Part shown: piece by piece, positions 18,481-26,366 of the stretch
How positions within the stretch are numbered: position 1 is the stretch's first letter
How the letters are laid out: each line of letters opens with the position of its first letter
Assembly (NCBI RefSeq): GCF_037996765.1
Contig: NZ_JBBNAD010000005.1
Coordinates: forward strand, 590,001 to 654,000
Direction of reading: 5' to 3'
Source of the DNA: Bdellovibrio sp. GT3
GTDB lineage: Bacteria; Bdellovibrionota; Bdellovibrionia; Bdellovibrionales; Bdellovibrionaceae
DNA: 64,000 nt
The notes under the pieces: generated by a model
What the model saw: only the letters and a program-made list of their open reading frames with translations
What the model was told of the DNA's origin: nothing
Databases searched by the model: none
Made by a program: the position numbers and the translations under genes

Positions 18481-19056
18481 ATGATTAAAGCAATTATTGC
18501 TTCCCTAGCACTGACATTGTCAGTTTCCGCATTCGCAACTCCAAACGTTGCTGACGTTGTAGTTCAGGCTCAATTGCCTGCAATCGCTGAACAAGCTCAA
18601 ACTTTGGGTTTGGACTGGAAAGTTGGCGACAACGCAAACTACAACTTGGATATGGGCGGTTTCATTAAAGGTAAAATGGTAATGTCTGTTAAATCCATCG
18701 GTGACGACGGCATCTGGATGCAACAAGATATGGATCTTGGTTTCGCGGGTAAACAAAACGTTGAAACTCTAATTGATCCAAACACTGGCGCGGTTAAAAA
18801 AATGATCGTGAACGGTAAAGAACAAGAAGTACCTAAACAAGACGTTGAAGTTGTTGAAATCAAAGAAGACAAAATCACTGTTCCGGCTGGTACTTTCGAA
18901 TGCATTCACGCAATTCTTAAAGACAAAAAAGACAACGCAGAAATCAACGCTTGGATCAATCCACAGTTGATTCCAATGTCTGGTTTGTTGAAACAAGTTG
19001 CTCCAAGCCAATTCGGTAAAGTAACTGTTGAGTTGACTTCGTTCTCTAAAAAATAG
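18481..19056 (+). CDS. Exported protein of unknown function
   Basis: A 191-residue periplasmic or secreted protein. Residues 1-19 are a signal peptide ending SAFA. The mature part alternates hydrophobic and polar residues like a beta-rich fold and contains KITVPAGTFECIHA, a pattern resembling DUF3108/TapB-like domains, but I cannot confirm the family. The ribosome site is excellent (AAGGAGG, seven bases from ATG) but lies in a hairpin. It ends three bases before the next start. Confidence 0.78.
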   Translation: MIKAIIASLALTLSVSAFATPNVADVVVQAQLPAIAEQAQTLGLDWKVGDNANYNLDMGGFIKGKMVMSVKSIGDDGIWMQQDMDLGFAGKQNVETLIDPNTGAVKKMIVNGKEQEVPKQDVEVVEIKEDKITVPAGTFECIHAILKDKKDNAEINAWINPQLIPMSGLLKQVAPSQFGKVTVELTSFSKK

Positions 19057-19059
19057 TTC

Positions 19060-19914
19060 ATGAAGTCGAACTTCTTAAAAGCCGCTCTTGGAGCGGCTTT
19101 TTTATTCTCAAGCCCCGCATTTTCTCAGTCCAAAGCTGAGACCTACAAAGATATTATCGAAAAAGCCTACAACTTGAGTTTACAGAAGGATCGCCAACAG
19201 GCGTTGAATATCCTTACTGCAGCAATTGCGCGTGAAACCCGTCCCGCTGCGCAGATGGAACTAAAAAAGGCCGCCTTGGATGTGGCCCATGTTTTCTTCA
19301 GCGATAAGGCTCAGCAGCTTTATGAAACTTCAATTTCTTTGAAGAAAACGGATCTAAATCAGGCTCTGGCAAAATTGAATGAGGCTCAAAGAATTGAGCC
19401 CGACAATCAGACTGTCCTGACGGAACTGGCTAGATTGCATGTGGCTAAAAACGACTGCTCTAACGCAATGGAAGTTTTGGCCAAACCTATAAAAGTGATT
19501 CCTTTTGATGATGAACTGAGACTTGCCAACGCTCAAAGTCAGGCATGTTCGGGTCAATGGATCGACTTTGCCAAAAACCCGGAAGCCTTGGACCCTAAGA
19601 AGTCCTCATATCAAAAATTTTGGATGATTCTTTCCGTTGAGCATCAACTGAAGCTGAAAAACGCCGCGAAAGCGAATGAGCTTGCACAGAATCTGGTGAA
19701 ACTTGATCCAAAGTATCCTGAAGCACATTATTGGACCTGGAAGACGTCTCAAGTATTGAAAAAGAGCAATGTCGAAGAGGCTCAGAAATATGTGATGGCC
19801 TGCAAAAACATTTCAGCGAGCCAGTATAGACAGTATATGATAGATCCCATGCTTTGTCGCCGAACCACAGAGGTTGAAGGCGAAATCAAGGGGATGAATG
19901 GAACCACTGAATAA
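19060..19914 (+). CDS. Exported TPR-repeat protein
   Basis: A 284-residue protein with a signal peptide (1-22, ending PAFS). The mature part is helical, with TPR-like units such as LAKLNEAQRIEPDNQTVLTE (about 93-115) and AKANELAQNLVKLDPKYPEA (about 205-230). TPR proteins scaffold protein complexes; a partner is not evident. There is no clear ribosome site before the ATG, and codons 6-15 form an intrinsic terminator hairpin, so expression may depend on coupling with the upstream gene. It overlaps the lptM-like gene by 17 bases. Confidence 0.78.
   Translation: MKSNFLKAALGAAFLFSSPAFSQSKAETYKDIIEKAYNLSLQKDRQQALNILTAAIARETRPAAQMELKKAALDVAHVFFSDKAQQLYETSISLKKTDLNQALAKLNEAQRIEPDNQTVLTELARLHVAKNDCSNAMEVLAKPIKVIPFDDELRLANAQSQACSGQWIDFAKNPEALDPKKSSYQKFWMILSVEHQLKLKNAAKANELAQNLVKLDPKYPEAHYWTWKTSQVLKKSNVEEAQKYVMACKNISASQYRQYMIDPMLCRRTTEVEGEIKGMNGTTE
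19077..19103 (+). terminator. Intrinsic terminator inside signal-peptide codons
   Basis: AAAAGCCGCTC (19077-19087) pairs with GAGCGGCTTTT (19091-19101), loop TTG, followed by T up to 19103. It would terminate the 18481 transcript, yet it lies at codons 6-15 of the TPR gene starting at 19060. Confidence 0.8.
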
Positions 19915-20113
19915 ATCCTTATTGCTAGTCATCGCCTGTGCATTTGTTGCAGGTTGCGGAGTAAAAGGGGCACCCCTTCCTCCGCTGACTCCGCCACCAC
20001 TGGGTCGTGGAGAACCGACTTACTCTGAAACCACTCGTAAAGAAAAACGTAAAACTCGCCCGGTTAAAGAAACCAATGAGGACGAGGCGGATAGTATCGG
20101 AGAAGCTCTGTGA
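19898..20113 (+). CDS. LptM/YifL-like small lipoprotein
   Basis: A 71-residue lipoprotein with lipobox VAGC, followed by the hallmark GVKGAPLPP of the LptM (YifL) family. In E. coli LptM assists disulfide maturation of the LptD-LptE lipopolysaccharide translocon and its gene sits just upstream of dapF, exactly as here. The tail after residue 40 is charged and probably disordered. Start ATG 19898 has AAGGGG upstream; the stop overlaps the dapF GTG by four bases, implying translational coupling. Confidence 0.78.
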   Translation: MEPLNKSLLLVIACAFVAGCGVKGAPLPPLTPPPLGRGEPTYSETTRKEKRKTRPVKETNEDEADSIGEAL

Positions 20114-20967
20114 ACCCACTCTTGCCAGTTAGAATCACGAAAATGTCCGGGGCGGGAAACACCTTTGCCTTTATTGATGGGCGTGGTCGTACCGACTGGA
20201 AGAAGATCGAAAGTGAGCTTGGGAAGTCCCGTGCAGAAATAGCGCAATTGGTTTGTGATCGAGTTTTGGGATTGGCTACGGACGGATTCATAATTATCGA
20301 GGACCCTTCCGAAGGCTATGATTTCAATTGGGATTTCTATAACTCAGATGGATCAACTGCGGAAATGTGTGGGAATGCTGCCCGTTGCGCCGCTAGATAC
20401 TGCTATGAACAACTGGATGAAAAAGAAATATCAAACATTCGCTTTAAAACCGGAGCGGGATTGGTTTCAGCCCAAATTCTGGGTAACGGAAAAATTCGCG
20501 TAAAGATGCCAGAAGCCCGCGTTATTCAGAATCCGATCGAACTGGAAACAAAATCCAGCTCTAAGGAAAAGTTTGTTCTGGTTAACACGGGTGTGCCCCA
20601 TTTGGTTCAAAAGATTCATGAGTTTGTGGATTCAGTAAACTTAAAGGATCTGGCCAGAGAAATGCGCAATCACGAGGATATTAAGCCCGCGGGAGCCAAC
20701 GTTACTTTCTTCGCGGAGGATGCGCCCGGCAAAATCAAAGCCGTCACTTTTGAGCGCGGAGTTGAAGACTACACGCTAGCTTGTGGCACAGGCGCAGTCG
20801 CAGCAGCTTTTGTCAGCTCGCTGGAAAACAGTTTAAATGAAATTGAAGTACAGATGCCCGGAGGAGTGATGGAAGTCCACTTCTTTGCAAATGATGCAAA
20901 ACCACTTTTGGTGGGTGATGCAGTATTCGTAGGTGACTTCCAATACAGCGCGGAGGCGGTTAAATGA
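20110..20967 (+). CDS. dapF: Diaminopimelate epimerase
   Basis: A 285-residue racemase converting LL- to meso-diaminopimelate for lysine and peptidoglycan. The two catalytic cysteines are Cys87 in EMCGNAARC and Cys225 in ACGTGAVAAA, both in their conserved contexts. Translation starts at GTG 20110, overlapping the lptM-like stop, and its own stop overlaps the dapA ATG, so it is embedded in a tight operon. Confidence 0.96.
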   Translation: MNPLLPVRITKMSGAGNTFAFIDGRGRTDWKKIESELGKSRAEIAQLVCDRVLGLATDGFIIIEDPSEGYDFNWDFYNSDGSTAEMCGNAARCAARYCYEQLDEKEISNIRFKTGAGLVSAQILGNGKIRVKMPEARVIQNPIELETKSSSKEKFVLVNTGVPHLVQKIHEFVDSVNLKDLAREMRNHEDIKPAGANVTFFAEDAPGKIKAVTFERGVEDYTLACGTGAVAAAFVSSLENSLNEIEVQMPGGVMEVHFFANDAKPLLVGDAVFVGDFQYSAEAVK

Positions 20968-21848
20968 AAAATTTCAAAGGAACATTCACGGCCCTGTTAA
21001 CTCCATTTAAGAATGGAAAAATCGACTACCTATCCCTGGATAAAATGGTGACTCATCAACTTCAAAATGGCGTTGATGGTTTTGTTATCAATGGAACTAC
21101 TGCGGAAAGTCCGACTCTGAATGATTCTGAAAAGCAGGAGCTTTTCAAGCATGTCAGAAAGCTTGTGGGGACTTCTGTTCCATTGATTATGGGAACAGGC
21201 TCAAACGACACAGCGAAAACAATTGAAGACTCCAAGAAGGCTGAGGCCTTGGGCGCTGACGCCATTCTGGTTGTGGTCCCCTATTACAACAAACCACCTC
21301 AGCGTGGCTTGTATGCGCACTTTAAAGCTGTTGCGGAAGCAGTAAAGATACCAACAGTTCTTTACAATGTTCCGGGGCGTACTATCACCTCTTTGGCGCC
21401 AGAGACAGTGAATGATTTGGCGAAAGTTTCCGGAGTTATCGGAATTAAGGAAGCTTCCGGTAGGATGGATATTGCTGAGCAGATTATAAAATCCTGCGGC
21501 AAAGACTTCGTTATGTTGTCCGGTGATGACGGGACTTACGTGGACTTTTTGAAGTGCGGTGGACACGGCGTGATTTCGGTGGCGACACATGTGATTCCGA
21601 AGCAGATGGTGCAGTGGAAGAAGTGGGTTCAGGATGGACAGGTTGAAAAAGCCCAAGAGGACATCAAGAGGTTCCTTCCGTTGATTGATCTGTTGTTTGT
21701 GGAAGCAAACCCAATCCCAGTGAAAAAAGCAGTTCAGTTGATGGGTTTGATTGATTCGGCTGAAATGCGTTTGCCGTTGATGGAACTGGCTCCCGAACAC
21801 ACTGAGAAGTTGAAGATGGAAATGAAGAAAATGGGAGTTTTGGCGTGA
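20964..21848 (+). CDS. dapA: 4-hydroxy-tetrahydrodipicolinate synthase
   Basis: A 294-residue TIM-barrel aldolase that condenses pyruvate with aspartate semialdehyde. Schiff-base Lys162 is in IGIKEASG, and Tyr134 in LYNVPGRT completes the proton relay; the substrate motif NGTTAESPTL is present. It overlaps dapF (ATGA) and dapB (GTGA) by four bases each. Confidence 0.97.
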   Translation: MKNFKGTFTALLTPFKNGKIDYLSLDKMVTHQLQNGVDGFVINGTTAESPTLNDSEKQELFKHVRKLVGTSVPLIMGTGSNDTAKTIEDSKKAEALGADAILVVVPYYNKPPQRGLYAHFKAVAEAVKIPTVLYNVPGRTITSLAPETVNDLAKVSGVIGIKEASGRMDIAEQIIKSCGKDFVMLSGDDGTYVDFLKCGGHGVISVATHVIPKQMVQWKKWVQDGQVEKAQEDIKRFLPLIDLLFVEANPIPVKKAVQLMGLIDSAEMRLPLMELAPEHTEKLKMEMKKMGVLA

Positions 21849-22528
21849 AGAAAATCAAGATCGGACTTGTCGGTGCAAATGGGCGCATGGGTCGCGAGAT
21901 TGCAGAGGTCATTAACAATAATGGTTCCTGTGATGTTGTATACACTCTGGGACGCGATAAAAAAGTGGACCATGATCATGCATCCAAAGTTGATGTGTGG
22001 ATTGATTTTTCGTCGCCAGAAGCTCTTTCTGATGTTTTGAAAATTGCTGAGCGCCACAAAACACCAGTGGTTTGTGGTACGACGGGATTTACCACTAAAG
22101 AAAAGAATCAACTTGCGAAAGCCAGCAAGAATATTCCTGTTCTTTGGGCCTCAAACATGAGCATGGGTGTTGCTGTTCTTAATGAAGCCTTGAAGATGTT
22201 CGCTTCAGTTTCCAACTTTGATTTTCAAATCGAGGAATTTCACCACATTCGAAAAAAAGACAAACCATCCGGAACAGCGATCACATTACAGGAAAATCTG
22301 GAAAAAGCTGTTGGCAAAAAATGTCCGGAACCACTGGCTATTCGTGGCGGTGGGATTTTCGGAATTCATAAAGTCCACGCCATGAGTGATGAGGAAGTGA
22401 TTACTTTTGAACATTCGGCGCTGAACAGAACCGTTTTTGCCAAAGGTGCAGTCACCGCCGCCTTGTGGTTGGCTAAACAAAAGAAACCGGGCCTTTACCA
22501 GATTCGCGACGTGTTGTTTGGTAAGTAG
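21845..22528 (+). CDS. dapB: 4-hydroxy-tetrahydrodipicolinate reductase
   Basis: A 227-residue NAD(P)H-dependent reductase, the step after DapA. The Rossmann motif is GANGRMGREI; the catalytic region reads EEFHHIRKKDKPSGTA with the conserved His-His and Lys, and NMSMGVAVL precedes it. At 227 residues it is at the short end of the family. It starts at GTG 21845 and is followed one base later by the HPPK-like gene. Confidence 0.96.
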   Translation: MKKIKIGLVGANGRMGREIAEVINNNGSCDVVYTLGRDKKVDHDHASKVDVWIDFSSPEALSDVLKIAERHKTPVVCGTTGFTTKEKNQLAKASKNIPVLWASNMSMGVAVLNEALKMFASVSNFDFQIEEFHHIRKKDKPSGTAITLQENLEKAVGKKCPEPLAIRGGGIFGIHKVHAMSDEEVITFEHSALNRTVFAKGAVTAALWLAKQKKPGLYQIRDVLFGK

Positions 22529-22529
22529 T

Positions 22530-23039
22530 ATGTCAGGCGCCCTACATAATTCTTTGATTTCGATCTCCCTGGATTTAATGGGCGGAGAAGAAAAATCCCG
22601 CGAGCTTCTGGGTAAGATATCGGAGTGTGGAGACATTATTGGAATTTCTTCGATCTACAAAAGATATACCAGTGATGCCCATAACGACCTCAGTGCACGA
22701 ATCGAATTTGTCATTCGTTTTGAAACTGCAATGAGTGTGGAGCAGCATCTGCATCTGGTGCTGTCGTTGTGTGATGAGGGCTCGTCAGGTTTGGTACAAA
22801 GAAGCCAAGTTGAAATGATTCTTTTGGCCTATGACGAGACGATACTTATGTCACCAAGGCTGACACTGCCCTACCCTCAACTGCATACGGATCCATTGAT
22901 TATCCGCTGTGCAGCAGAGGCCTGGGGTCAATATGAGCACCCAATTTATCAGAAAACCCTCAGTGAAATTTCAAAGACAGCAAGAACCGTAAGGGATGCA
23001 GAGTTCTATAAGCAGGGTAAAAGCCTTATTGATTTTTAG
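22530..23039 (+). CDS. Degenerate HPPK-like (FolK-fold) protein
   Basis: A 169-residue protein whose whole length follows hydroxymethyldihydropterin pyrophosphokinase: SISLDLMGGEEKSRELL in place of the LGSNLGD opening, then GDIIGISSIYKR, a middle strand FVIRFETAMS, and the C-terminal RLTLPYPQLHTDPLIIRCAA. The catalytic DLD that binds magnesium in HPPK aligns with Val-Glu-Met in SQVEMILLAYD, so both catalytic aspartates are lost, and the substrate loop is altered. It is probably a non-catalytic or repurposed paralogue. Start ATG 22530 lies one base after dapB, making it the last gene of the dap operon. Confidence 0.72.
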   Translation: MSGALHNSLISISLDLMGGEEKSRELLGKISECGDIIGISSIYKRYTSDAHNDLSARIEFVIRFETAMSVEQHLHLVLSLCDEGSSGLVQRSQVEMILLAYDETILMSPRLTLPYPQLHTDPLIIRCAAEAWGQYEHPIYQKTLSEISKTARTVRDAEFYKQGKSLIDF

Positions 23040-23094
23040 GTCTCAGCGACGTACAAATTTAAGGGTTCTTATTTGACCTTAAATTGGAGATTCC

Positions 23095-23742
23095 ATGAAG
23101 TTTTTCATTGATACAGCGGATATTGAAGAGATTAAACAAGCCAACCTGCGCGGTTGGGTTGACGGCGTAACTACTAACCCATCTTTGATCGCAAAATCCG
23201 GTCGTGATTTTCATACTGTGATCAAAGAAATCTGCAAAGAAATCTCTGGACCTGTTTCTGCAGAAGTTATCGGCTTGCAACACGAAGAAATGGTTCGTGA
23301 AGGTCGCGAGTTGGCAAAACTTGCTGACAATGTTGTGGTTAAAGTTCCAATGACTGAAGACGGTATGATCGCAGTTAAGAAATTTACTGCGGAAGGCATC
23401 AAGACAAACGTCACGTTGGTGTTCTCTCCACTTCAAGCTTTGTTGGCCGCTAAAGCCGGTGCTTCGATGGTTTCTCCATTCGTGGGTCGCTTGGACGACA
23501 TTGGCACTGATGGCATGGCCATGGTTAATCAGGTTATCCAGATTTACCAAAACTACGACTTCGCGACTGAAGTCCTGGTTGCAAGCGTGCGCAGTCCAAT
23601 GCACTTGCAGTTCGCAGCTGAAATGGGCGCTGATATCGCGACAATTCCATACAAAGTAATGCAACAAATGACCCATCATCCACTTACAGACAAAGGTATT
23701 AAGCTGTTCATGGATGACTGGAACAAGGTTCAAAAGAAATAA
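23095..23742 (+). CDS. tal: Transaldolase, small TalC/FSA type
   Basis: A 215-residue TIM-barrel aldolase of the short transaldolase/fructose-6-phosphate aldolase group. Opening [13 protein letters not shown] and [11 protein letters not shown] are family signatures; Schiff-base Lys83 is in [10 protein letters not shown]. It transfers dihydroxyacetone units in the pentose phosphate pathway or cleaves fructose 6-phosphate; the sequence alone does not choose between them. Its stop shares one base with the next gene's start. Confidence 0.93.
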   Translation: MKFFIDTADIEEIKQANLRGWVDGVTTNPSLIAKSGRDFHTVIKEICKEISGPVSAEVIGLQHEEMVREGRELAKLADNVVVKVPMTEDGMIAVKKFTAEGIKTNVTLVFSPLQALLAAKAGASMVSPFVGRLDDIGTDGMAMVNQVIQIYQNYDFATEVLVASVRSPMHLQFAAEMGADIATIPYKVMQQMTHHPLTDKGIKLFMDDWNKVQKK

Positions 23743-24176
23743 TGAAATTCCTGCTGATCACCTTATTACTTCCTCTATTCGTTATTGGCTGCCAAACAAC
23801 AGGCGTTGTTTTGCGTGAAACGCCATTAAACGTCAGTGAAACTCGTAAGGTGATCGTGTCGGTTATCGGTGAAGTTCGCAGTATCAGTGAAAATGGCCGC
23901 GAGTTGTTTTCAAAGTACTACGATCGTCGAGGTAATCCGATTCAAAACATGGATATGGCAAAAGAGCGCTACTACAGCCACTTGATCGTCCTGGGTGATC
24001 GCCGTCCATATGACATTTCCGTGGACGTCCTGGTCGAGGCTAGGGATCAGGATGGGGGTTGGGATCTGGTGGACCACGACGACCAGAAAGCCGCTGTGCT
24101 GGCGGACAAGGTGAAAAAGGCTCTTAACCAAAGTCGTGACTCTCGCAACATCATTGACGACTTCCGTAGCTTCTAA
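23742..24176 (+). CDS. Small lipoprotein of unknown function
   Basis: A 144-residue lipoprotein with lipobox VIGC at about residue 17. The mature part mixes beta strands (KVIVSVIGEVRSIS, HLIVLGDRRPYDISVDVLVEA) with a helical C-terminus (AAVLADKVKKALNQ), a layout seen in small periplasmic lipoproteins. Its ATG overlaps the transaldolase stop by one base, so it is translationally coupled. No recognised family. Confidence 0.75.
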   Translation: MKFLLITLLLPLFVIGCQTTGVVLRETPLNVSETRKVIVSVIGEVRSISENGRELFSKYYDRRGNPIQNMDMAKERYYSHLIVLGDRRPYDISVDVLVEARDQDGGWDLVDHDDQKAAVLADKVKKALNQSRDSRNIIDDFRSF

Positions 24177-24198
24177 ATAGGATTTATATAGGATCAAA

Positions 24199-24219
24199 GA
24201 ATAGTCATGACGACTATTC
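24199..24219. promoter_or_regulatory. Perfect inverted repeat before the 24237 gene
   Basis: Eight-base arms GAATAGTC and GACTATTC enclose ATGAC. It lies 18-38 bases before the preferred TTG start, so it is a candidate operator or 5'-UTR hairpin. If ATG 24207 were the start, that codon would sit in the loop. Confidence 0.45.
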
Positions 24220-24236
24220 AGCCAAGGAGAAGTACG

Positions 24237-26366
24237 TTGCAAGGAAAGCAACTTAAACGGTTTCTACCGTTTGCTGTGCTAGCGGGATGCTTTGCATGGT
24301 CAAGCCAGATAGGTGGCTTGAAGTACATTCCTATTTACGAAGGCCTCACGATTCGTGCGCAGAAAAGTTCTCCTCCTCATATCGCATTCGAAGAATCTAT
24401 CCGAGCAAATTCAAACTTCAGTGAGTGGCAGCGATTCGAAGCTATGATGCCAGTGGCATTGGGGGTCGAAAAAAAGTCCCCGGCGCTATTCGCACAAAGA
24501 GTGGTCCTCGCTGAGATGACCATTCAAAAACAAGTTCAGTCATTGCCGACATCGTCTTATGAGCCGATGCCGGTGGGTGCTGAGGTCGGCGCAAACGACG
24601 CCTGGATGACCGAGCTTTCCAACGCGCAAAAAAATCGTCTGCAGGCAGCGCAGATTCGTAATGATGTCTTAAATCAAAATTGGTCAGAACCATCGTTTGG
24701 TGAGATGGCAATGAATGCCCTGGAAAAATCCGGTGCAGTTAATTCCCAAGGACAAATTATTCAGTCCAGCCGCAAGAACAATCCGACTGTGGTTGTGACG
24801 GGATCTCAAGGTCAGAAGGTGGATCAGCCAAGTGTCAGCCGTGTGCCTGCATCAGAGAACCCGGAAACTGGTCACTCTTTTGTCGGTGGCAACTCTGGTG
24901 CACCTGAAGCAGCTGATGGTGTTCGTCGTATCGTAGGACCGATCGAAATCACTGGTGGCTTGGCAGTAACGAATGAACATCACATCGAAGTAAGACGCAA
25001 TGATGAGGGTGTTCTTAAAGAGTTGGGCCGCGTTGATTTGCAAAAAGGCACTTACAATATTGATGTCGAGCAAACTTCAGGGACTGTGGTTGCCAGACTT
25101 GTAAGTAAAGATGGCAAAACAATGGGTGAAGGCAGTTTCAGATTGAATCGCCTGGTTCCCGGCTCGCAAAACTATCTTAGTGGTCCCAAAATCAAAATTG
25201 AACCACATCCGGATTACTCTGTTGCGGTGTTGAGTGCTTACAACTCCACTGCCAAGGATGCAGCTCCAGGACAAACTCGTGTGACCTTTGTAAAAGGTGT
25301 CAGCGATGTAAAGGTCAATCGCGAAGGTATCGCCTCGATGGAAAATGTCACCAAGGGTTCTTCCACGGTGATGAGGGCGGCCGCTCCAAAGCATTTAGAA
25401 ACCACCAACATTATCGTATCCGGTAAGGAGACTCGATCGACGCTCTATCCAGAGGCGATGGTTTCTGCATTGTTGGATATTATGGCTTCTCAACGTCAGG
25501 AATCATACGAAGGCGCGCCAAGTTTAATCTGGGGCAAGGTGACCCTGGATGGCAAGCCGGTGGCAGGTATTGATGTCGTGGTAGAGACAGCTCCTGATTT
25601 GAAACCCGTCTACTTTAATCAATTCATGATTCCTGATCCTAAGTTGACCAAGACCAGTGAAAACGGTCTTTATGCTTTCGTTCAGGTTCCTTTCGGATTT
25701 CACTCCCTTCTGGCAACCCGTTCAGACTCTATCTTTGGTTATGTGAACGTTGTTTCTGAAGAAGGTGCCATTGCTCAAGGCGATCTAGAAGCGACGATGA
25801 AAATGGAATCGGTGCCGATGCGAGTGTTTGATGCATTTAATGGTGAGCCGATGCCAGCAACCATCACTATGCAATCCATTCCTGATGAAGTGAATGTGCC
25901 GACGGGCGTGGCAACAGTCAGTCTGCCCAACTTAAATCGTCTTGGATTGATGAGAGTGCACCCAGAAGGTGCCGACCATATTCCGGCCAGATACTTATAC
26001 AACGACAACGATGAGTTCGTGCACATTCCCCTGGTGCGCTGGGATTGGTTGCGCTCGATTAAGAATCACTTGAAAATCAGTGATACCCCGTCATCCGGTT
26101 TGATCGTTGGATTTGTCCCTGACGAGGATTTCGAAGTATTTCTTGCGGGATATGACAATTTCAATCCACAGGATATCGTGTACTTCGATATGCAGGGCCG
26201 TATTCTGCAAAATCGTAAAGGTGTTGCCGGTGGTGGTTTCGTTATTTACAACGCACCAGAAGATACCCATGAAGTGGTAGTTACCGGAGCTCGCACGCAA
26301 AAGGTTTACTCCCGCGTGGTGCCGGTTGATGCGAACTCATTGGCAGTCCTGAACTTCAGAGAGTAG
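24237..26366 (+). CDS. Large membrane-anchored exported protein with a carboxypeptidase-regulatory-like domain
   Basis: A 709-residue protein with an N-terminal hydrophobic anchor (RFLPFAVLAGCFAW) and a long exported part. Residues 70-200 look helical or disordered; a beta-rich region (about 220-320) precedes a stretch, VTLDGKPVAGIDVVVETAP ... SENGLYAFVQVPFG, typical of the CarboxypepD_reg/CnaB beta-sandwich that decorates surface proteins. No catalytic motif is visible. I choose TTG 24237 because AAGGAGA lies six bases upstream; ATG 24207 in the same frame has no ribosome site and falls inside a perfect inverted repeat. Its stop overlaps the convergent murD by 11 bases. Confidence 0.75.
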   Translation: MQGKQLKRFLPFAVLAGCFAWSSQIGGLKYIPIYEGLTIRAQKSSPPHIAFEESIRANSNFSEWQRFEAMMPVALGVEKKSPALFAQRVVLAEMTIQKQVQSLPTSSYEPMPVGAEVGANDAWMTELSNAQKNRLQAAQIRNDVLNQNWSEPSFGEMAMNALEKSGAVNSQGQIIQSSRKNNPTVVVTGSQGQKVDQPSVSRVPASENPETGHSFVGGNSGAPEAADGVRRIVGPIEITGGLAVTNEHHIEVRRNDEGVLKELGRVDLQKGTYNIDVEQTSGTVVARLVSKDGKTMGEGSFRLNRLVPGSQNYLSGPKIKIEPHPDYSVAVLSAYNSTAKDAAPGQTRVTFVKGVSDVKVNREGIASMENVTKGSSTVMRAAAPKHLETTNIIVSGKETRSTLYPEAMVSALLDIMASQRQESYEGAPSLIWGKVTLDGKPVAGIDVVVETAPDLKPVYFNQFMIPDPKLTKTSENGLYAFVQVPFGFHSLLATRSDSIFGYVNVVSEEGAIAQGDLEATMKMESVPMRVFDAFNGEPMPATITMQSIPDEVNVPTGVATVSLPNLNRLGLMRVHPEGADHIPARYLYNDNDEFVHIPLVRWDWLRSIKNHLKISDTPSSGLIVGFVPDEDFEVFLAGYDNFNPQDIVYFDMQGRILQNRKGVAGGGFVIYNAPEDTHEVVVTGARTQKVYSRVVPVDANSLAVLNFRE

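Noticed and set aside
21201-21800. 199-residue minus-strand frame inside dapA
   Set aside because: dapA is certain; the antisense frame is His/Gln/Phe-rich without homology signs.
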